Assembly (NCBI RefSeq): GCF_030680395.1
Contig: NZ_JAUXVR010000045.1
Coordinates: forward strand, 1 to 64,000
Direction of reading: 5' to 3'
DNA length: 64,000 bases
DNA from: Methylobacter sp.
GTDB lineage: Bacteria > Pseudomonadota > Gammaproteobacteria > Methylococcales > Methylomonadaceae
Part shown: in pieces, positions 24,960 to 36,965 of the stretch
Layout of the letters: each line of letters opens with the position of its first letter
Numbering within the stretch: position 1 is the stretch's first letter
Translations under genes and position numbers: made by a program
Notes under the pieces: model-generated
Database searches by the model: none
The model's input: only the letters and a program-made list of their open reading frames with translations
Told to the model about the DNA's origin: nothing

Positions 24960-26141
24960 TTAAATCGCTTTCTTAATCCGCTCCATAGCGTTTTGCAGAT
25001 TCGCCATACTGGTGGCTATCGAAATTCTGATATGCCCCGGCGTGCCGAATGCGGAACCCGGAACCAACGCAACACCCGCTTCCTCGATCAAATATTCGGA
25101 AAAATCAAGATCGTCATTGATGTTATCCAGTCTGGCAATCAGCTTTTCCACGTTAGGGAACACATAAAAGGTGCCGTCGGTTTCAAGGCATTCAACGCCG
25201 TCAATGCTGTTCAGTTCGGCAACGACATAATCATGGCGCTTTTTAAATTCAACGCACATATCGTCAATAAAGCTTTGGTCGCCGGTTAACGCGGCTTCGG
25301 CGGCATGTTGCGAAATTGACGTCGGGTTGGAGGTGCTTTGTGACTGGATGGTAGTCATCGCCTCGATCAAATCCGCAGGACCTGCGGCATAACCGATACG
25401 CCAGCCGGTCATCGAATAGGCTTTGGATACGCCGTTCATAACTACCGTGCGGTCATAAAACTCAGGATGCGCATTTAAAATATTAACAAACGTGCCTTTG
25501 TTCCAAAGTATGTGCTCGTACATATCATCGGTGGCGATGATGACATTCGGGAAATCCTTGAGCACGTCGCCCAAGGCTTTAAGCTCTTCCAGGTTATATG
25601 CGACACCGGACGGGTTGGACGGGCTGTTGATAAAGATTAACCGGGTTTTATCGGTGATGGCGGAGCGCAATTGTTCCGGCGATATTTTAAAGTTTTGCGC
25701 CTGCGTGGTTTCGATAATAACCGGCACGCCGTCGGCCAATAACACCATGTCAGGATAGGAAACCCAGAATGGCGCGGGAATGATAACTTCATCACCCGCG
25801 TTAAGCAGGGCTTGAGTCAGGTTAAACGAGCTTTGCTTGCCGCCACAGGAAACCAAAACCTGGTTAGCTTGGTAGTCAAGGCCGTTATCGTTCTTGTATT
25901 TTGCGATAATGGCTTTTTTTAAGCTGGGTATGCCGTCAACTGCGGTGTACTTGGTGTGACCATTTTCAATAGCCTTAACCGCCGCAGCCTTGATATGATC
26001 CGGGGTGTCAAAATCCGGCTCACCGGCGCCAAGGCCGATAATGTCTTTGCCCGCAGCACGCATTTGAGCAGCTCTGGCGGTAATCGCCAAAGTCGGTGAT
26101 GGTTTAACTGCCTGGACTCTGTTAGAAAGTTTGATGCTCAT
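24960..26141 (-). CDS. aspC: Aspartate aminotransferase (class I, AAT-Ib type)
   Basis: A 393-residue PLP enzyme. Features are GLGAGEPDFDTPDHIKAAA, NSPSNPSGVAY, IATDDMYEHILW and the Schiff-base lysine in VSKAYSMTGWRIGYAAGP. Arg386-type recognition falls near GHIRISIA. It moves the amino group of aspartate to 2-oxoglutarate; close relatives also accept prephenate, so the exact substrate is not certain. It stands alone, downstream of the TAC operon on the other side. The gene symbol is by function rather than orthology. Confidence 0.88.
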   Translation of the reverse strand: MSIKLSNRVQAVKPSPTLAITARAAQMRAAGKDIIGLGAGEPDFDTPDHIKAAAVKAIENGHTKYTAVDGIPSLKKAIIAKYKNDNGLDYQANQVLVSCGGKQSSFNLTQALLNAGDEVIIPAPFWVSYPDMVLLADGVPVIIETTQAQNFKISPEQLRSAITDKTRLIFINSPSNPSGVAYNLEELKALGDVLKDFPNVIIATDDMYEHILWNKGTFVNILNAHPEFYDRTVVMNGVSKAYSMTGWRIGYAAGPADLIEAMTTIQSQSTSNPTSISQHAAEAALTGDQSFIDDMCVEFKKRHDYVVAELNSIDGVECLETDGTFYVFPNVEKLIARLDNINDDLDFSEYLIEEAGVALVPGSAFGTPGHIRISIATSMANLQNAMERIKKAI

Positions 26142-26233
26142 GTTTCCCCGTGTAAAATCAATGTCAAAGGTGAAGCGGATTATACCCTATGTATAATGGC
26201 TTACTAACAATCCGGCGTTAAAAGTTTTTTATT

Positions 26234-26295
26234 CACCACGAAGATACGAAGGACACGAAGTTTTATTTCTTCGTGTCCTTCGTATCTTCGTGGTG
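26234..26295. repeat. 27-bp perfect palindrome of the CACCACGAAG family
   Basis: CACCACGAAGATACGAAGGA... at 26234-26260 is exactly inverted at 26269-26295 around an 8-base loop. The arm is built from repeated ACGAAG words. A sister copy is at 43866-43935. Between the aspC promoter side and uvrB it is a dispersed repeat, probably a non-autonomous element, and not a simple terminator. Confidence 0.7.
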
Positions 26296-26424
26296 ATAAT
26301 CTTTTAAGTTTTTTTAACCCATTTTTTGTGAATTACCTCGGTTTCACGCCTCGCTGCGGTAATACAGCCAGTGACGCTCCGGCATGGGAACAATTAAAGT
26401 AGTTATGTTCATTGAGAAATCCAA

Positions 26425-28437
26425 GTGAAAAAGAAGTTTAAACTCCACAGCCGTTTTCAGCCAGCAGGTGATCAGCCTACCGCGATACAAGCATTGGTCG
26501 AGGGCTTGAGTGACGGTGAAGTGCATCAGACCTTGCTGGGCGTGACCGGTTCCGGCAAAACCTTCACCATCGCCAATGTAATAAATCAGGTGCAGCGCCC
26601 GGCGATGATTATGGCGCCTAATAAAACCCTGGCCGCGCAACTCTACGGCGAGATGAAGGAGTTTTTTCCGGAAAATAGCGTCGAGTATTTTGTTTCGTAT
26701 TACGACTATTACCAGCCCGAAGCTTACGTTCCGGCCTCCGATACCTTCATCGATAAAGATGCGGCGATCAACGAGCATATCGAACAGATGCGCTTATCGG
26801 CGACCAAGGCGTTAATCGAACGGGACGATACCATAGTCGTCGCCACGGTTTCGGCGATTTACGGTTTGGGCGAGCCGGAATCGTACTTCAAAATGGTATT
26901 GCATTTGGTCAAAGGCGACATGATTAACCAGCGCGACATCCTGCGGCGGCTGGCGGAAATGCAATATACCCGCAACGACATCGACCTGCGCCGTGCGACC
27001 TACCGGGTGCGCGGCGAGGTGATCGATGTGTTCCCGGCCGAGTCGGACAGCGAGGCATTAAGGATAGAGTTGTTCGATGACGAAGTGGAACGCTTGTCGT
27101 TATTCGATCCGCTGACCGGCGAGATCATCCGGCGACTGGCGCGTTATACGATTTATCCGAAAAGCCATTATGTGACGCCGCGAGAACAGTTGTTGGAGGC
27201 GGTTGAAGCAATCAAGGTGGAACTCAAAGAGCGCCTGGAACAATTGCGCTCATTGGATAAACTGGTTGAAGCGCAACGGCTGGAACAGCGGACGCTGTTC
27301 GATATTGAGATGATTCTGGAAGTCGGCTATTGCTCCGGCATCGAAAACTATTCCCGCTACCTGTCCGGCAGAAGCGCCGGCGAATCGCCGCCGACGATGT
27401 TCGATTACTTGCGCGACAATGCGCTGGTGATTATCGACGAAAGCCACGTCGCCGTGCCGCAGATCGGCGCTATGTACAAGGGCGACCGGTCGCGCAAGGA
27501 AACGCTGGTCGAATACGGCTTCAGGTTGCCTTCCGCGCTGGATAACCGCCCGTTGATGTTCGATGAGTTTGAGTTGAAAGCGCCGCAACGGATTTATGTG
27601 TCGGCAACGCCGGGGCCCTACGAACGGGAGCATTCAGGCGTGTTTGCCGAACAGGTGGTCAGGCCGACCGGCTTGCTCGATCCGGTCGTCGAAGTGCGCC
27701 CGGCAACCACGCAAATTGATGATTTGTTATCGGAAATCAACAAACGCGTTGTCGTAAAAGAGCGGGTGCTGGTGACTACGTTAACCAAACGGATGTCGGA
27801 AGACTTGACCGAATATTTGATGGAGCACGGAGTGCGGGTGCGATATCTGCATTCCGATATCGACACCGTGGAACGCGTCGAGATCATCCGCGATTTACGG
27901 CTGGGGCAGTTCGATGTACTGGTCGGCATCAACCTGTTGCGCGAAGGCCTGGATATACCGGAAGTGTCCTTGGTTGCGATACTGGATGCCGACAAGGAAG
28001 GCTTCCTGCGTTCAGTCGTGTCGCTGGTGCAAACCATCGGCCGTGCGGCGAGAAACGTCAACGGCAAAGCGATTTTGTACGGCGATAAAATCACAAAATC
28101 AATGCAGCAGGCGATCGATGAAACCGACCGTCGCCGTGAGAAGCAGCACCAGTTTAATATCGAGCATCATATCGAACCGAAGACCATTTTTAAATCGGTA
28201 ACCGATATTCTACAGGTATCGATACCCGGTGCAGGCATGACCAGCGCCAATAAGCTGTTGAGCAAAGTGGCGGAATTTCCGGCCGACTATAAGGCGACCA
28301 TGACGCCCAAGCAGGCGGGCAAGAAACTGAAACAACTGGAAGACGAGATGTACCAGCATGCGAAAAATCTCGAATTCGAGCAGGCGGCTAAGATCAGGGA
28401 TGAGATTAAGATATTGCAGGGGTTGATGTTGGTGTAG
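26425..28437 (+). CDS. uvrB: Excinuclease ABC subunit B
   Basis: A 670-residue UvrB of normal length. Features are Walker [11 protein letters not shown], the beta-hairpin region [12 protein letters not shown], the DEAD-like IDESHV, motif [11 protein letters not shown] and the C-terminal UVR motif with [15 protein letters not shown]. It takes damaged DNA from UvrA and presents it to UvrC in nucleotide excision repair. The start is GTG 26425 (VKKKFKLHS). I found no LexA box with the CTGT-N8-ACAG spacing upstream. Confidence 0.96.
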   Translation: MKKKFKLHSRFQPAGDQPTAIQALVEGLSDGEVHQTLLGVTGSGKTFTIANVINQVQRPAMIMAPNKTLAAQLYGEMKEFFPENSVEYFVSYYDYYQPEAYVPASDTFIDKDAAINEHIEQMRLSATKALIERDDTIVVATVSAIYGLGEPESYFKMVLHLVKGDMINQRDILRRLAEMQYTRNDIDLRRATYRVRGEVIDVFPAESDSEALRIELFDDEVERLSLFDPLTGEIIRRLARYTIYPKSHYVTPREQLLEAVEAIKVELKERLEQLRSLDKLVEAQRLEQRTLFDIEMILEVGYCSGIENYSRYLSGRSAGESPPTMFDYLRDNALVIIDESHVAVPQIGAMYKGDRSRKETLVEYGFRLPSALDNRPLMFDEFELKAPQRIYVSATPGPYEREHSGVFAEQVVRPTGLLDPVVEVRPATTQIDDLLSEINKRVVVKERVLVTTLTKRMSEDLTEYLMEHGVRVRYLHSDIDTVERVEIIRDLRLGQFDVLVGINLLREGLDIPEVSLVAILDADKEGFLRSVVSLVQTIGRAARNVNGKAILYGDKITKSMQQAIDETDRRREKQHQFNIEHHIEPKTIFKSVTDILQVSIPGAGMTSANKLLSKVAEFPADYKATMTPKQAGKKLKQLEDEMYQHAKNLEFEQAAKIRDEIKILQGLMLV

Positions 28438-28477
28438 GTGTTTTGCCCACCTTGCCTGACTATAAATTTGCAGCTAA

Positions 28478-28589
28478 GCGGGGCGGGGTTTGTAACCCCG
28501 CTCCTAACGTTTCCGCAATACCTAAGCAAAGTGGTTACACTTAATCAACGCAAAACGTTTCGGACGGGGCAACATGCCCCGTCCGGCTT
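28478..28589. repeat. 112-bp double-hairpin repeat, copy 1
   Basis: It starts GCGGGGCGGGGTTTGTAACC and ends with the palindrome GGACGGGGCAACATGCCCCG TCC. The two GC-rich hairpins are separated by ~60 bases containing CTCCTAACGTTT and AAAACGTTTC. Copy 2 at 29178-29289 has the same length and order with about a dozen differences. It is REP/BIME-like. Confidence 0.8.
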
Positions 28590-28778
28590 GGGAGAATACG
28601 CGCGTAAGCATTAACTTACTGAATATAAAGTGTTTTCATGCTTTTTATCTTGACTCAGACCGCCTGATGCTTTATTTTTCATCCACCTAAAATACGTTGG
28701 GCATCATGAGGGCTTCCTTAAGATCACTACTGACGGTTTATGGTTCTATTTAGTGAAAACAGCAAAGGAGAGAAAAAT

Positions 28779-29063
28779 ATGAGTGATTTAGCCTGTCCTC
28801 ACTGCCGAGGAACAGTTCCACGGGGTGCATCAGTTTGCCGTGGTTGCCAAGCAGAAGTTGAGTATGGCGCGCCCACCTTCGCAATCCTTTTTGTGGCGAT
28901 AGTAAGCGCGGTTTTGGGGGTCAAAACATCGGGGGCTGTCCCTGAAAGTTTGTCATTCTTATCTTGGGTTGTTGGAGTAGGTTGTTTCGTCGCTGGAAGC
29001 TTGTTGCTTAGAAAGATATTTAAAGATAGGGTTAATTTTAAACGCATCTATCGCACAAAATAG
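28779..29063 (+). CDS. Small zinc-ribbon membrane protein
   Basis: A 94-residue protein. An N-terminal zinc ribbon (CPHCRGTVPRGASVCRGCQA) is followed by two hydrophobic segments (PTFAILFVAIVSAVLGV and FLSWVVGVGCFVAGSLLL) and a basic tail. AAAGGAGAG just before ATG 28779 decides the start; the frame is open 13 codons further. Function is unknown. It is boxed between two copies of a 112-bp repeat, which suggests the segment may move or recombine as a unit. Confidence 0.65.
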   Translation: MSDLACPHCRGTVPRGASVCRGCQAEVEYGAPTFAILFVAIVSAVLGVKTSGAVPESLSFLSWVVGVGCFVAGSLLLRKIFKDRVNFKRIYRTK

Positions 29064-29177
29064 TTGGTCTGGCAAACAGTTCGTTGCCTGACATTTTAGC
29101 GCTACGGTAGGTTTTTTATTTCAGGGCAAAGGGTTTTCATTGTCTTAAAAATCATTTAAACCGGTTTAAATTCCCGA

Positions 29178-29289
29178 GCGGGGCGGGGTTTGCAACCCCG
29201 CTCCTAACGTTTTCGCAGTGTCTAAGCGAAATGGTTACCGTTAATTAACTCAAAACGTTTCGGACGGGGCAACATGCCCCGTCCGGCTT
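29178..29289. repeat. 112-bp double-hairpin repeat, copy 2
   Basis: Direct copy of 28478-28589 with the same two hairpins. It ends 29 bp before the clpB stop, where its GC-rich stem could also act as a transcription end for clpB. Confidence 0.8.
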
Positions 29290-29318
29290 AGAATGAATTG
29301 AGTTATCTAACCTACGCC

Positions 29319-31895
<2,577 letters not shown>

Positions 31896-31933
31896 AATAT
31901 TCGCCTCATATAAGAGTTTTTAAGTTAGTGCTA

Positions 31934-31962
31934 ACATGGGGGATAGCCCGACTGTTTTCAAG
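31934..31962 (-). promoter_or_regulatory. Sigma-32 (RpoH) heat-shock promoter of clpB
   Basis: On the minus strand CTTGAAA (31956-31962) is followed after 14 bases by CCCCAT (31936-31941) and GT. This is an almost perfect match to the heat-shock consensus CTTGAAA-N13/14-CCCCAT-T, placed about 40 bp before the clpB start. Confidence 0.85.
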
Positions 31963-32121
31963 CAAGTTAGTCTGGCAAGAGAAATAACAAGACGTATAAA
32001 AGTGGTCTTCTTTATTATTCAAGCGATGTAGATGGGTACGCGCTACTGCATCAATTTGGTGACTTTACCGCCCGCCGTAAATCCTCATTCCTCAGGAGGA
32101 CAATCCATTGCCTCTGATTAA

Positions 32122-33378
32122 TCAAAGTATATCGGTAATTTTTTGCCGATTATTGTCGCTATGAGGAGGTGCGCTTGTATCGTAACTTCGCCACTGTGCT
32201 ACAGCCTTGGAATACTTGTTGTGGCCTATCTCACACGCCAGAGTTTTACCATTCATGCGTACGGGTTGATTGTTGGCAACGCCAGCCAGCCAATGATGCG
32301 TCAGTTTTTTGATCAAATTCACGTCGTATTGATCAACGGCATCCAAGCCTAATTCGCTGAGACGTATAAACTCATTAACACTAAATCCAGGAAGATCCCA
32401 TGGAAACGGAGCTCCGGCAGCAGCCTTGATTGGCTGTACCAAGGGATTCATGCGAACTACCGGACCGTCTGTAACCGGGTCAGCGGTTAAGGGCAAGCTT
32501 CCTCCCAGCACCACATGCGCCGTAAAAGAAGCGGCATCCGGCGGATCACTGATAATGGCGCCTGCGAGCAGGTTAATATCGTTTATCAAACATGGTTTTT
32601 CGGGCATCTTATATAAGCCGAAACTGTTGTTTCCTTCAGTTCCTAGCGGTAAAAAAACATTGCCGGTGCCGATGCTCAGCGCTCGAATATTTTTAGGCTT
32701 TGGATTCTTCGCCAATACCTCCACTAAGCCAGCCATTACCGGGTTGTTGTAGCCGCCGACAGCCCCATCCCAAAAACGGACTTTGTCGGCCTCAGGTTTG
32801 TTATCATGAATTAATGCCGGATCGTCGAAATACTTAACAGGTGCAGTGGATGATGCGTGTATGGCTTGGAGGAGGGTTAAGTTCTTGAGGCCTGAACCGC
32901 CAAGGGAGGCTGTCAAGGACTTGGCATTAGAGCGGAAAAATGTAGCCCGCTCCCGATCATAATTGAACGCGCAAATTACAATTTCCGTGCTGATTTTAAA
33001 CTCGCCAGCAATGTCCGAAATTTTGCAATCAATCGGGTAGCCTTCAAAAGCTTTTGTCAGCCCTGCCAATTTGGCTTTAGTACTGTATTTGCGAAAATCA
33101 AGCACATTGATCCATTTATCAACAAAAATATCGTTGCGCATGGATTCATCATTAAACCGGTCAAATATTTTTCGCGGCGACATATCCATTATTAAGCCTG
33201 CCAGAACAATGCTTCCGCCGGAGTTGGCGATAGCCAAGTCAAAGTGCTTTAGAATGTCCCGGCCTTTGGTATCCAAGCCGTAAATATCGGCCAAAGCAAT
33301 AGCTTGAATCAACGCCCATGATCCGCCGCCATCAAGCGATAAAATTTTGTATATCTTAGTGTCAGTCTCATTATCCAT
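32122..33378 (-). CDS. Patatin-like phospholipase
   Basis: A 418-residue protein with the patatin signatures: oxyanion loop LSLDGGGSWALIQ (DGGG near residue 16), catalytic Ser53 in AIANSGGSIV, and catalytic Asp204 in FWDGAVGGYNNP. The nucleophile elbow reads A-N-S-G-G instead of the usual G-x-S-x-G, with the following Gly kept. It should hydrolyse lipid acyl esters. No signal peptide is visible, so it probably acts in the cytosol or is injected. It has no operon partner; the flanking ~230 and ~275 bp hold nothing I recognise. Confidence 0.75.
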   Translation of the reverse strand: MDNETDTKIYKILSLDGGGSWALIQAIALADIYGLDTKGRDILKHFDLAIANSGGSIVLAGLIMDMSPRKIFDRFNDESMRNDIFVDKWINVLDFRKYSTKAKLAGLTKAFEGYPIDCKISDIAGEFKISTEIVICAFNYDRERATFFRSNAKSLTASLGGSGLKNLTLLQAIHASSTAPVKYFDDPALIHDNKPEADKVRFWDGAVGGYNNPVMAGLVEVLAKNPKPKNIRALSIGTGNVFLPLGTEGNNSFGLYKMPEKPCLINDINLLAGAIISDPPDAASFTAHVVLGGSLPLTADPVTDGPVVRMNPLVQPIKAAAGAPFPWDLPGFSVNEFIRLSELGLDAVDQYDVNLIKKLTHHWLAGVANNQPVRMNGKTLACEIGHNKYSKAVAQWRSYDTSAPPHSDNNRQKITDIL

Positions 33379-33654
33379 TTTTCAGTCTCCGATTGGAGGT
33401 TAAACAGATGTCGTATCTTACCCATTGGTATAGCGGTCATACCGTTGCCCAAGATATTTTAAGCATGTTCAAAAGTAAAACATCAGGCCGCTCAAGTCAA
33501 GATAATAAATATAAAAAATATTTTATATTCAGTAGGTTAACTTACTTAGGTATTATGCGAATCCAGAATTTTTCAGAAAAATAAGCCGCCAAAAGTCTCA
33601 GGTCAAATCCTGAGCACGATAGGCGCAGGGACCCTGCAAAAAGTCATCTATGAT

Positions 33655-34935
33655 TTAATTACAAGCCCGCTTAGCCGGAAAATGACAACTGAAACAACTG
33701 CCCTTGCCCAATTCACTGACTATATTTAACTTGGCATCATGCCGCATCAGCACATGCTTGACGATAGCCAAGCCCAGCCCGGTACCGCCCACTTTTTTAA
33801 CACGCTTAACTTCAGACCGGTAAAATCGTTCGGTCACGCGGGGAATATCGGTCGCTGCAATACCTTCGCCTTGATCCTCAACATCCAGCACGATGCTGCC
33901 GTTGGACCGATACCAGCGCACTTTTACTACGGAATCATCCGGCGAATACTTAAGTGCATTGCCCAGCAGATTGGTAAAGGCACTACGCAATTCCTGCTCT
34001 TCACCAACGATATGCGCATCTGTTTCCAGGCTTAATTTGATCCGGGCAGGATCGCTGCCGTTCAAGGTCTCTGCTTCCTTACAAATCTGGATTAATAAAA
34101 CGGGGATATTAACGCACTCGGTTTTCTTCTGTTGGGTTTCCAGGCGCGTCAGCAATAGCAAATCGTCGACTAGATGCTGCATACGCTCAGTCTGTCCCTG
34201 CATCTGCTGAAACGAGGTGGTCAATAAGGGCGATTCGCCGTCATCCATGTCCTGCAAGGTTTCCAGATAACCTTTTAATACTGTCAAAGGCGTTCTGAGT
34301 TCATGCGACACATTCGCCACAAAATCCTTGCGCATCCTTTCCATTTTTTTCAGCTGCGTAACGTCCTGAGCCAATAGCAGACGCAGGCCTGCGCCATAAG
34401 TGATAATCCGCACCGCCAGGGTTATGCGATGGTTAACCGGAGAGGGTAATATCACAGCCTCGTTATAATTTCCGGATTTAAGGTAGCGGATAAATTCAGG
34501 GAATCGAATAAGATTGGGAATACGTTGACCTTTATCCGATTGTTGCAAGCCGAACACTTCTCTGGCCGCTTTATTCGCCCACTCAATCTCGTCGTTGGCG
34601 CCCAAAACGACGGCTGCATCCGGTAACGCTTCGGTAGACTGACGAAACTGGTCGACCATTTTTCCCAGTTTCTTTTTGCGTTTTTTCTCGTTCTTTTTGA
34701 TGCGGTAGACATGATAATAAATCTCTTCCCAAATGCCGGTCGTCTTGGGATATTTGGCTCTGCCCCCTGTTCGTATCCATTTTTCAAACCGGTTAATCTG
34801 GAATAGCTGGCGCATTAAAATGCCCAGCGTCAGCAACAGCGCCAAGGGCATAAAAAGCCCGGTCATTCCACCCACTATCGACACCGCTAAAAACAGCAGC
34901 AATGCGGTAACGAGTTCTTTTTGCCAAACGTCCAT
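33655..34935 (-). CDS. phoR: Phosphate-regulon sensor kinase PhoR
   Basis: A 426-residue histidine kinase. Two hydrophobic segments lie close together at the N-terminus (TALLLFLAVSIVGGMTGLF and PLALLLTLGILM), then a very basic linker and a PAS domain (ALPDAAVVLGANDEIEWANK). The HisKA box VANVSHELRTPLTVL and the ATPase boxes (FTNLLGNALKYSP, DQGEGI, GGTGLGLAIVKH) follow. This is the PhoR layout without a large periplasmic domain. It follows phoB by 5 bp, and the two form the phosphate-starvation two-component pair. Confidence 0.92.
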   Translation of the reverse strand: MDVWQKELVTALLLFLAVSIVGGMTGLFMPLALLLTLGILMRQLFQINRFEKWIRTGGRAKYPKTTGIWEEIYYHVYRIKKNEKKRKKKLGKMVDQFRQSTEALPDAAVVLGANDEIEWANKAAREVFGLQQSDKGQRIPNLIRFPEFIRYLKSGNYNEAVILPSPVNHRITLAVRIITYGAGLRLLLAQDVTQLKKMERMRKDFVANVSHELRTPLTVLKGYLETLQDMDDGESPLLTTSFQQMQGQTERMQHLVDDLLLLTRLETQQKKTECVNIPVLLIQICKEAETLNGSDPARIKLSLETDAHIVGEEQELRSAFTNLLGNALKYSPDDSVVKVRWYRSNGSIVLDVEDQGEGIAATDIPRVTERFYRSEVKRVKKVGGTGLGLAIVKHVLMRHDAKLNIVSELGKGSCFSCHFPAKRACN

Positions 34936-34940
34936 ATTAC

Positions 34941-35663
34941 TTATAGCGGCGCTGATGCAGAAGCGGTTGACGGATCCGTTACTGAAAACCGGTAGCCGAA
35001 ACCGCGCACGGTTTGAACCAAATCCTCCCGTCCGTGTTCACCCAGAATTTTCCGTAACCTTCGTATATGCACGTCAACGGTACGTTCTTCGATGTATACG
35101 CTACGCCCCCAGACTTGATCCAGTAGCTGGGTGCGATTGAATACTTTATCAGGATGGGTCATAAAAAACTGCATTAAACGGAACTCGGTCGGACTCACTT
35201 CCAGTTGTTTATCACCGATGCTGAGCCGGTGCTGTTCGGTATCCAGTATCAGATCGCCCAAGGCGATTTGCGCCAGATCGTTTATTTTTCCGCTTCTGCG
35301 CAAAACTGCACGGATACGCGCCACCAGCTCTTTGGGTGAAAAAGGTTTGGTCATATAATCGTCAGCGCCGATTTCCAGACCTCTAACTTTATCCTCTTCC
35401 TCACCTCGCGCCGTCAGCAAAATAATAGGCAGTTCCCGATACATGGGATCTTTCTTTAAGCGTCTGGCCCATTCAACACCGCTGACTCCCGGTAACATCC
35501 AGTCCAGCAGAATCAGATCGGGCAAGGCCGCATCCAGGTTTTTTTGCCCGTCTTCCGCATCCGCAGCAGCAATCGACCTAAAGCCGGCCTGCTCAAGTAC
35601 CATTATCAACATCTCTCTGATAGCATCTTCATCTTCAACAACGAGAATATTTAAATTAGGCAT
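34941..35663 (-). CDS. phoB: Phosphate response regulator PhoB
   Basis: A 240-residue OmpR-class regulator. The receiver domain has the acidic pocket EDED near residue 9, the phospho-Asp in LILLDWMLPGVSG, and Lys in MTKPFSPKEL. The winged-helix domain ends DVHIRRLRKILGEHGREDLV then QTVRGFGYRF. ATG 35663 (MPNLNILVVEDE) is the right start; 13 further open codons are not PhoB-like. It should activate Pho genes when phosphorylated by PhoR. Confidence 0.93.
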   Translation of the reverse strand: MPNLNILVVEDEDAIREMLIMVLEQAGFRSIAAADAEDGQKNLDAALPDLILLDWMLPGVSGVEWARRLKKDPMYRELPIILLTARGEEEDKVRGLEIGADDYMTKPFSPKELVARIRAVLRRSGKINDLAQIALGDLILDTEQHRLSIGDKQLEVSPTEFRLMQFFMTHPDKVFNRTQLLDQVWGRSVYIEERTVDVHIRRLRKILGEHGREDLVQTVRGFGYRFSVTDPSTASASAPL

Positions 35664-35710
35664 AATTAAATTAAGATAAGAGTAAACGGTACATTTTAAC
35701 AAATTACATA

Positions 35711-35735
35711 TTACCTTTTTATGACAATCAGGATT
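35711..35735 (-). promoter_or_regulatory. Possible Pho box upstream of phoB
   Basis: The minus strand carries TTGTCATAAAAAGGTAATAT about 50-70 bp before phoB. Its first half fits the Pho-box half-site CTGTCATAAA, while the second half is poor. Autoregulation of phoBR is usual, but this site is only a weak match. Confidence 0.3.
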
Positions 35736-35907
35736 TGCTTATTGTTATATGAAGTTAAAACCACCTCACAAAAGAGGCCCAAAAAAATTCCAAAACTTAT
35801 TTATTACGAGTATCATTTCGTTCATCTCACCTACGTATTAATACCTATTTTGCAGATTAACGTCGCGTAACTCGATAACCGCTACCGCAGAGCTTCAACT
35901 TTATATA

Positions 35908-36954
35908 ATGATTGAAATTTTACGCCGATATAGTCTAATAACGCTGCTGTTGATCTTTAACTTCACTGTTTCCGCCGACGCCTCCTTGCAATCGGTAACG
36001 GACAAAGCCAAAACCACCCAAACATCGAAAGAGGGTTCTGAACACCAGGAAGCTGCCATCACGAAATGGTGGAAATTATTATTGGATTTACCGTTGCTTG
36101 CCGGCTGGAACAAGCAGTCCGATGACATTTATGAGCCCAGTTTCAGCGCTCAAAGCAAATCCAAACTACCCAAATATATAATCGGCATTCATCCTTTGCA
36201 TAATCCCAAACGGCTGTTTGAAGTTTACGGTCCCATTGTCGATTTTCTTAACGCAAACATACCGGAAGCAGATCTTGTCTTGGAAGCATCGCGCAATTAT
36301 GAAGAATTTGACCGGAAGCTCTACAGCGGACACTTTGACTTTGCGATGCCCAATCCTTATCAAACCGTCAACACGCTTAAGCATGGCTATCGCGTGTTCG
36401 GCAAGATGGCCGATGACGATGATTTTCGCGGTATTATTCTGGTGCGTCGCGACAGCGGCATTAACAGCGTCACCGACCTCAAGGGCAAAGCCGTATCCTA
36501 CCCTGCGCCGACTGCGCTGGCAGCAACCATGATGCCCCAATATTATCTGCATACCCACGGCATTGATATTAACCGCGACATCGAAAACCGCTATGTCGGT
36601 TCGCAGGAATCCTCTATCATCAACGTGCTGCGCGGACATGTCGCGGCCGGAGCAACTTGGCCGGTGCCATGGAAAACATTCAGCAGGGAAAACCCCCAGT
36701 TAGCAGCCCAGCTCGAAGTCAAATGGAAAACAGAGCCGTTGCAAAACAACGGCTGGGTAGTGCGTAAAGACGTGCCGACGGAGATAGCAACTAAGCTTGC
36801 CGCCTTGTTGTTTAATCTTGACCGGCATGAACAAGGCCGGGAAATGTTGGCGCATATCCCGGTCACCCGCTTTGAACCGGCCAATGATGACAGCTATGGG
36901 CCGGTTCAGGCCTTTATTACGACCTTCATCAAAACAGTGCGACCTTTAGACTAA
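35908..36954 (+). CDS. PhnD-like phosphate/phosphonate-type binding protein
   Basis: A 348-residue secreted protein. A signal peptide (LITLLLIFNFTVSADA) is followed by a ~60-residue linker. Then comes a PhnD-type periplasmic binding fold: YIIGIHPLHNPKRLFEVYGP, DFAMPNPYQTV, LKGKAVSYPAPTALAAT and VLRGHVAAGATWPVPW. No permease or ATPase follows. Instead a GGDEF-EAL sensor starts 11 bp downstream, so this protein more likely presents a ligand to that sensor than feeds a transporter. The nearby phoBR pair suggests a link to phosphorus status, by inference only. Confidence 0.75.
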   Translation: MIEILRRYSLITLLLIFNFTVSADASLQSVTDKAKTTQTSKEGSEHQEAAITKWWKLLLDLPLLAGWNKQSDDIYEPSFSAQSKSKLPKYIIGIHPLHNPKRLFEVYGPIVDFLNANIPEADLVLEASRNYEEFDRKLYSGHFDFAMPNPYQTVNTLKHGYRVFGKMADDDDFRGIILVRRDSGINSVTDLKGKAVSYPAPTALAATMMPQYYLHTHGIDINRDIENRYVGSQESSIINVLRGHVAAGATWPVPWKTFSRENPQLAAQLEVKWKTEPLQNNGWVVRKDVPTEIATKLAALLFNLDRHEQGREMLAHIPVTRFEPANDDSYGPVQAFITTFIKTVRPLD

Positions 36955-36965
36955 ATTTAGAGTAA

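Noticed and set aside
26341-26425. LexA (SOS) box before uvrB
   Set aside because: CTGCGGTAATACAG has only 8 bases between CTG and CAG, where 10 are needed.
33393-33584. Small plus-strand frame after the patatin gene
   Set aside because: Composition is not protein-like and no family or motif is recognisable.
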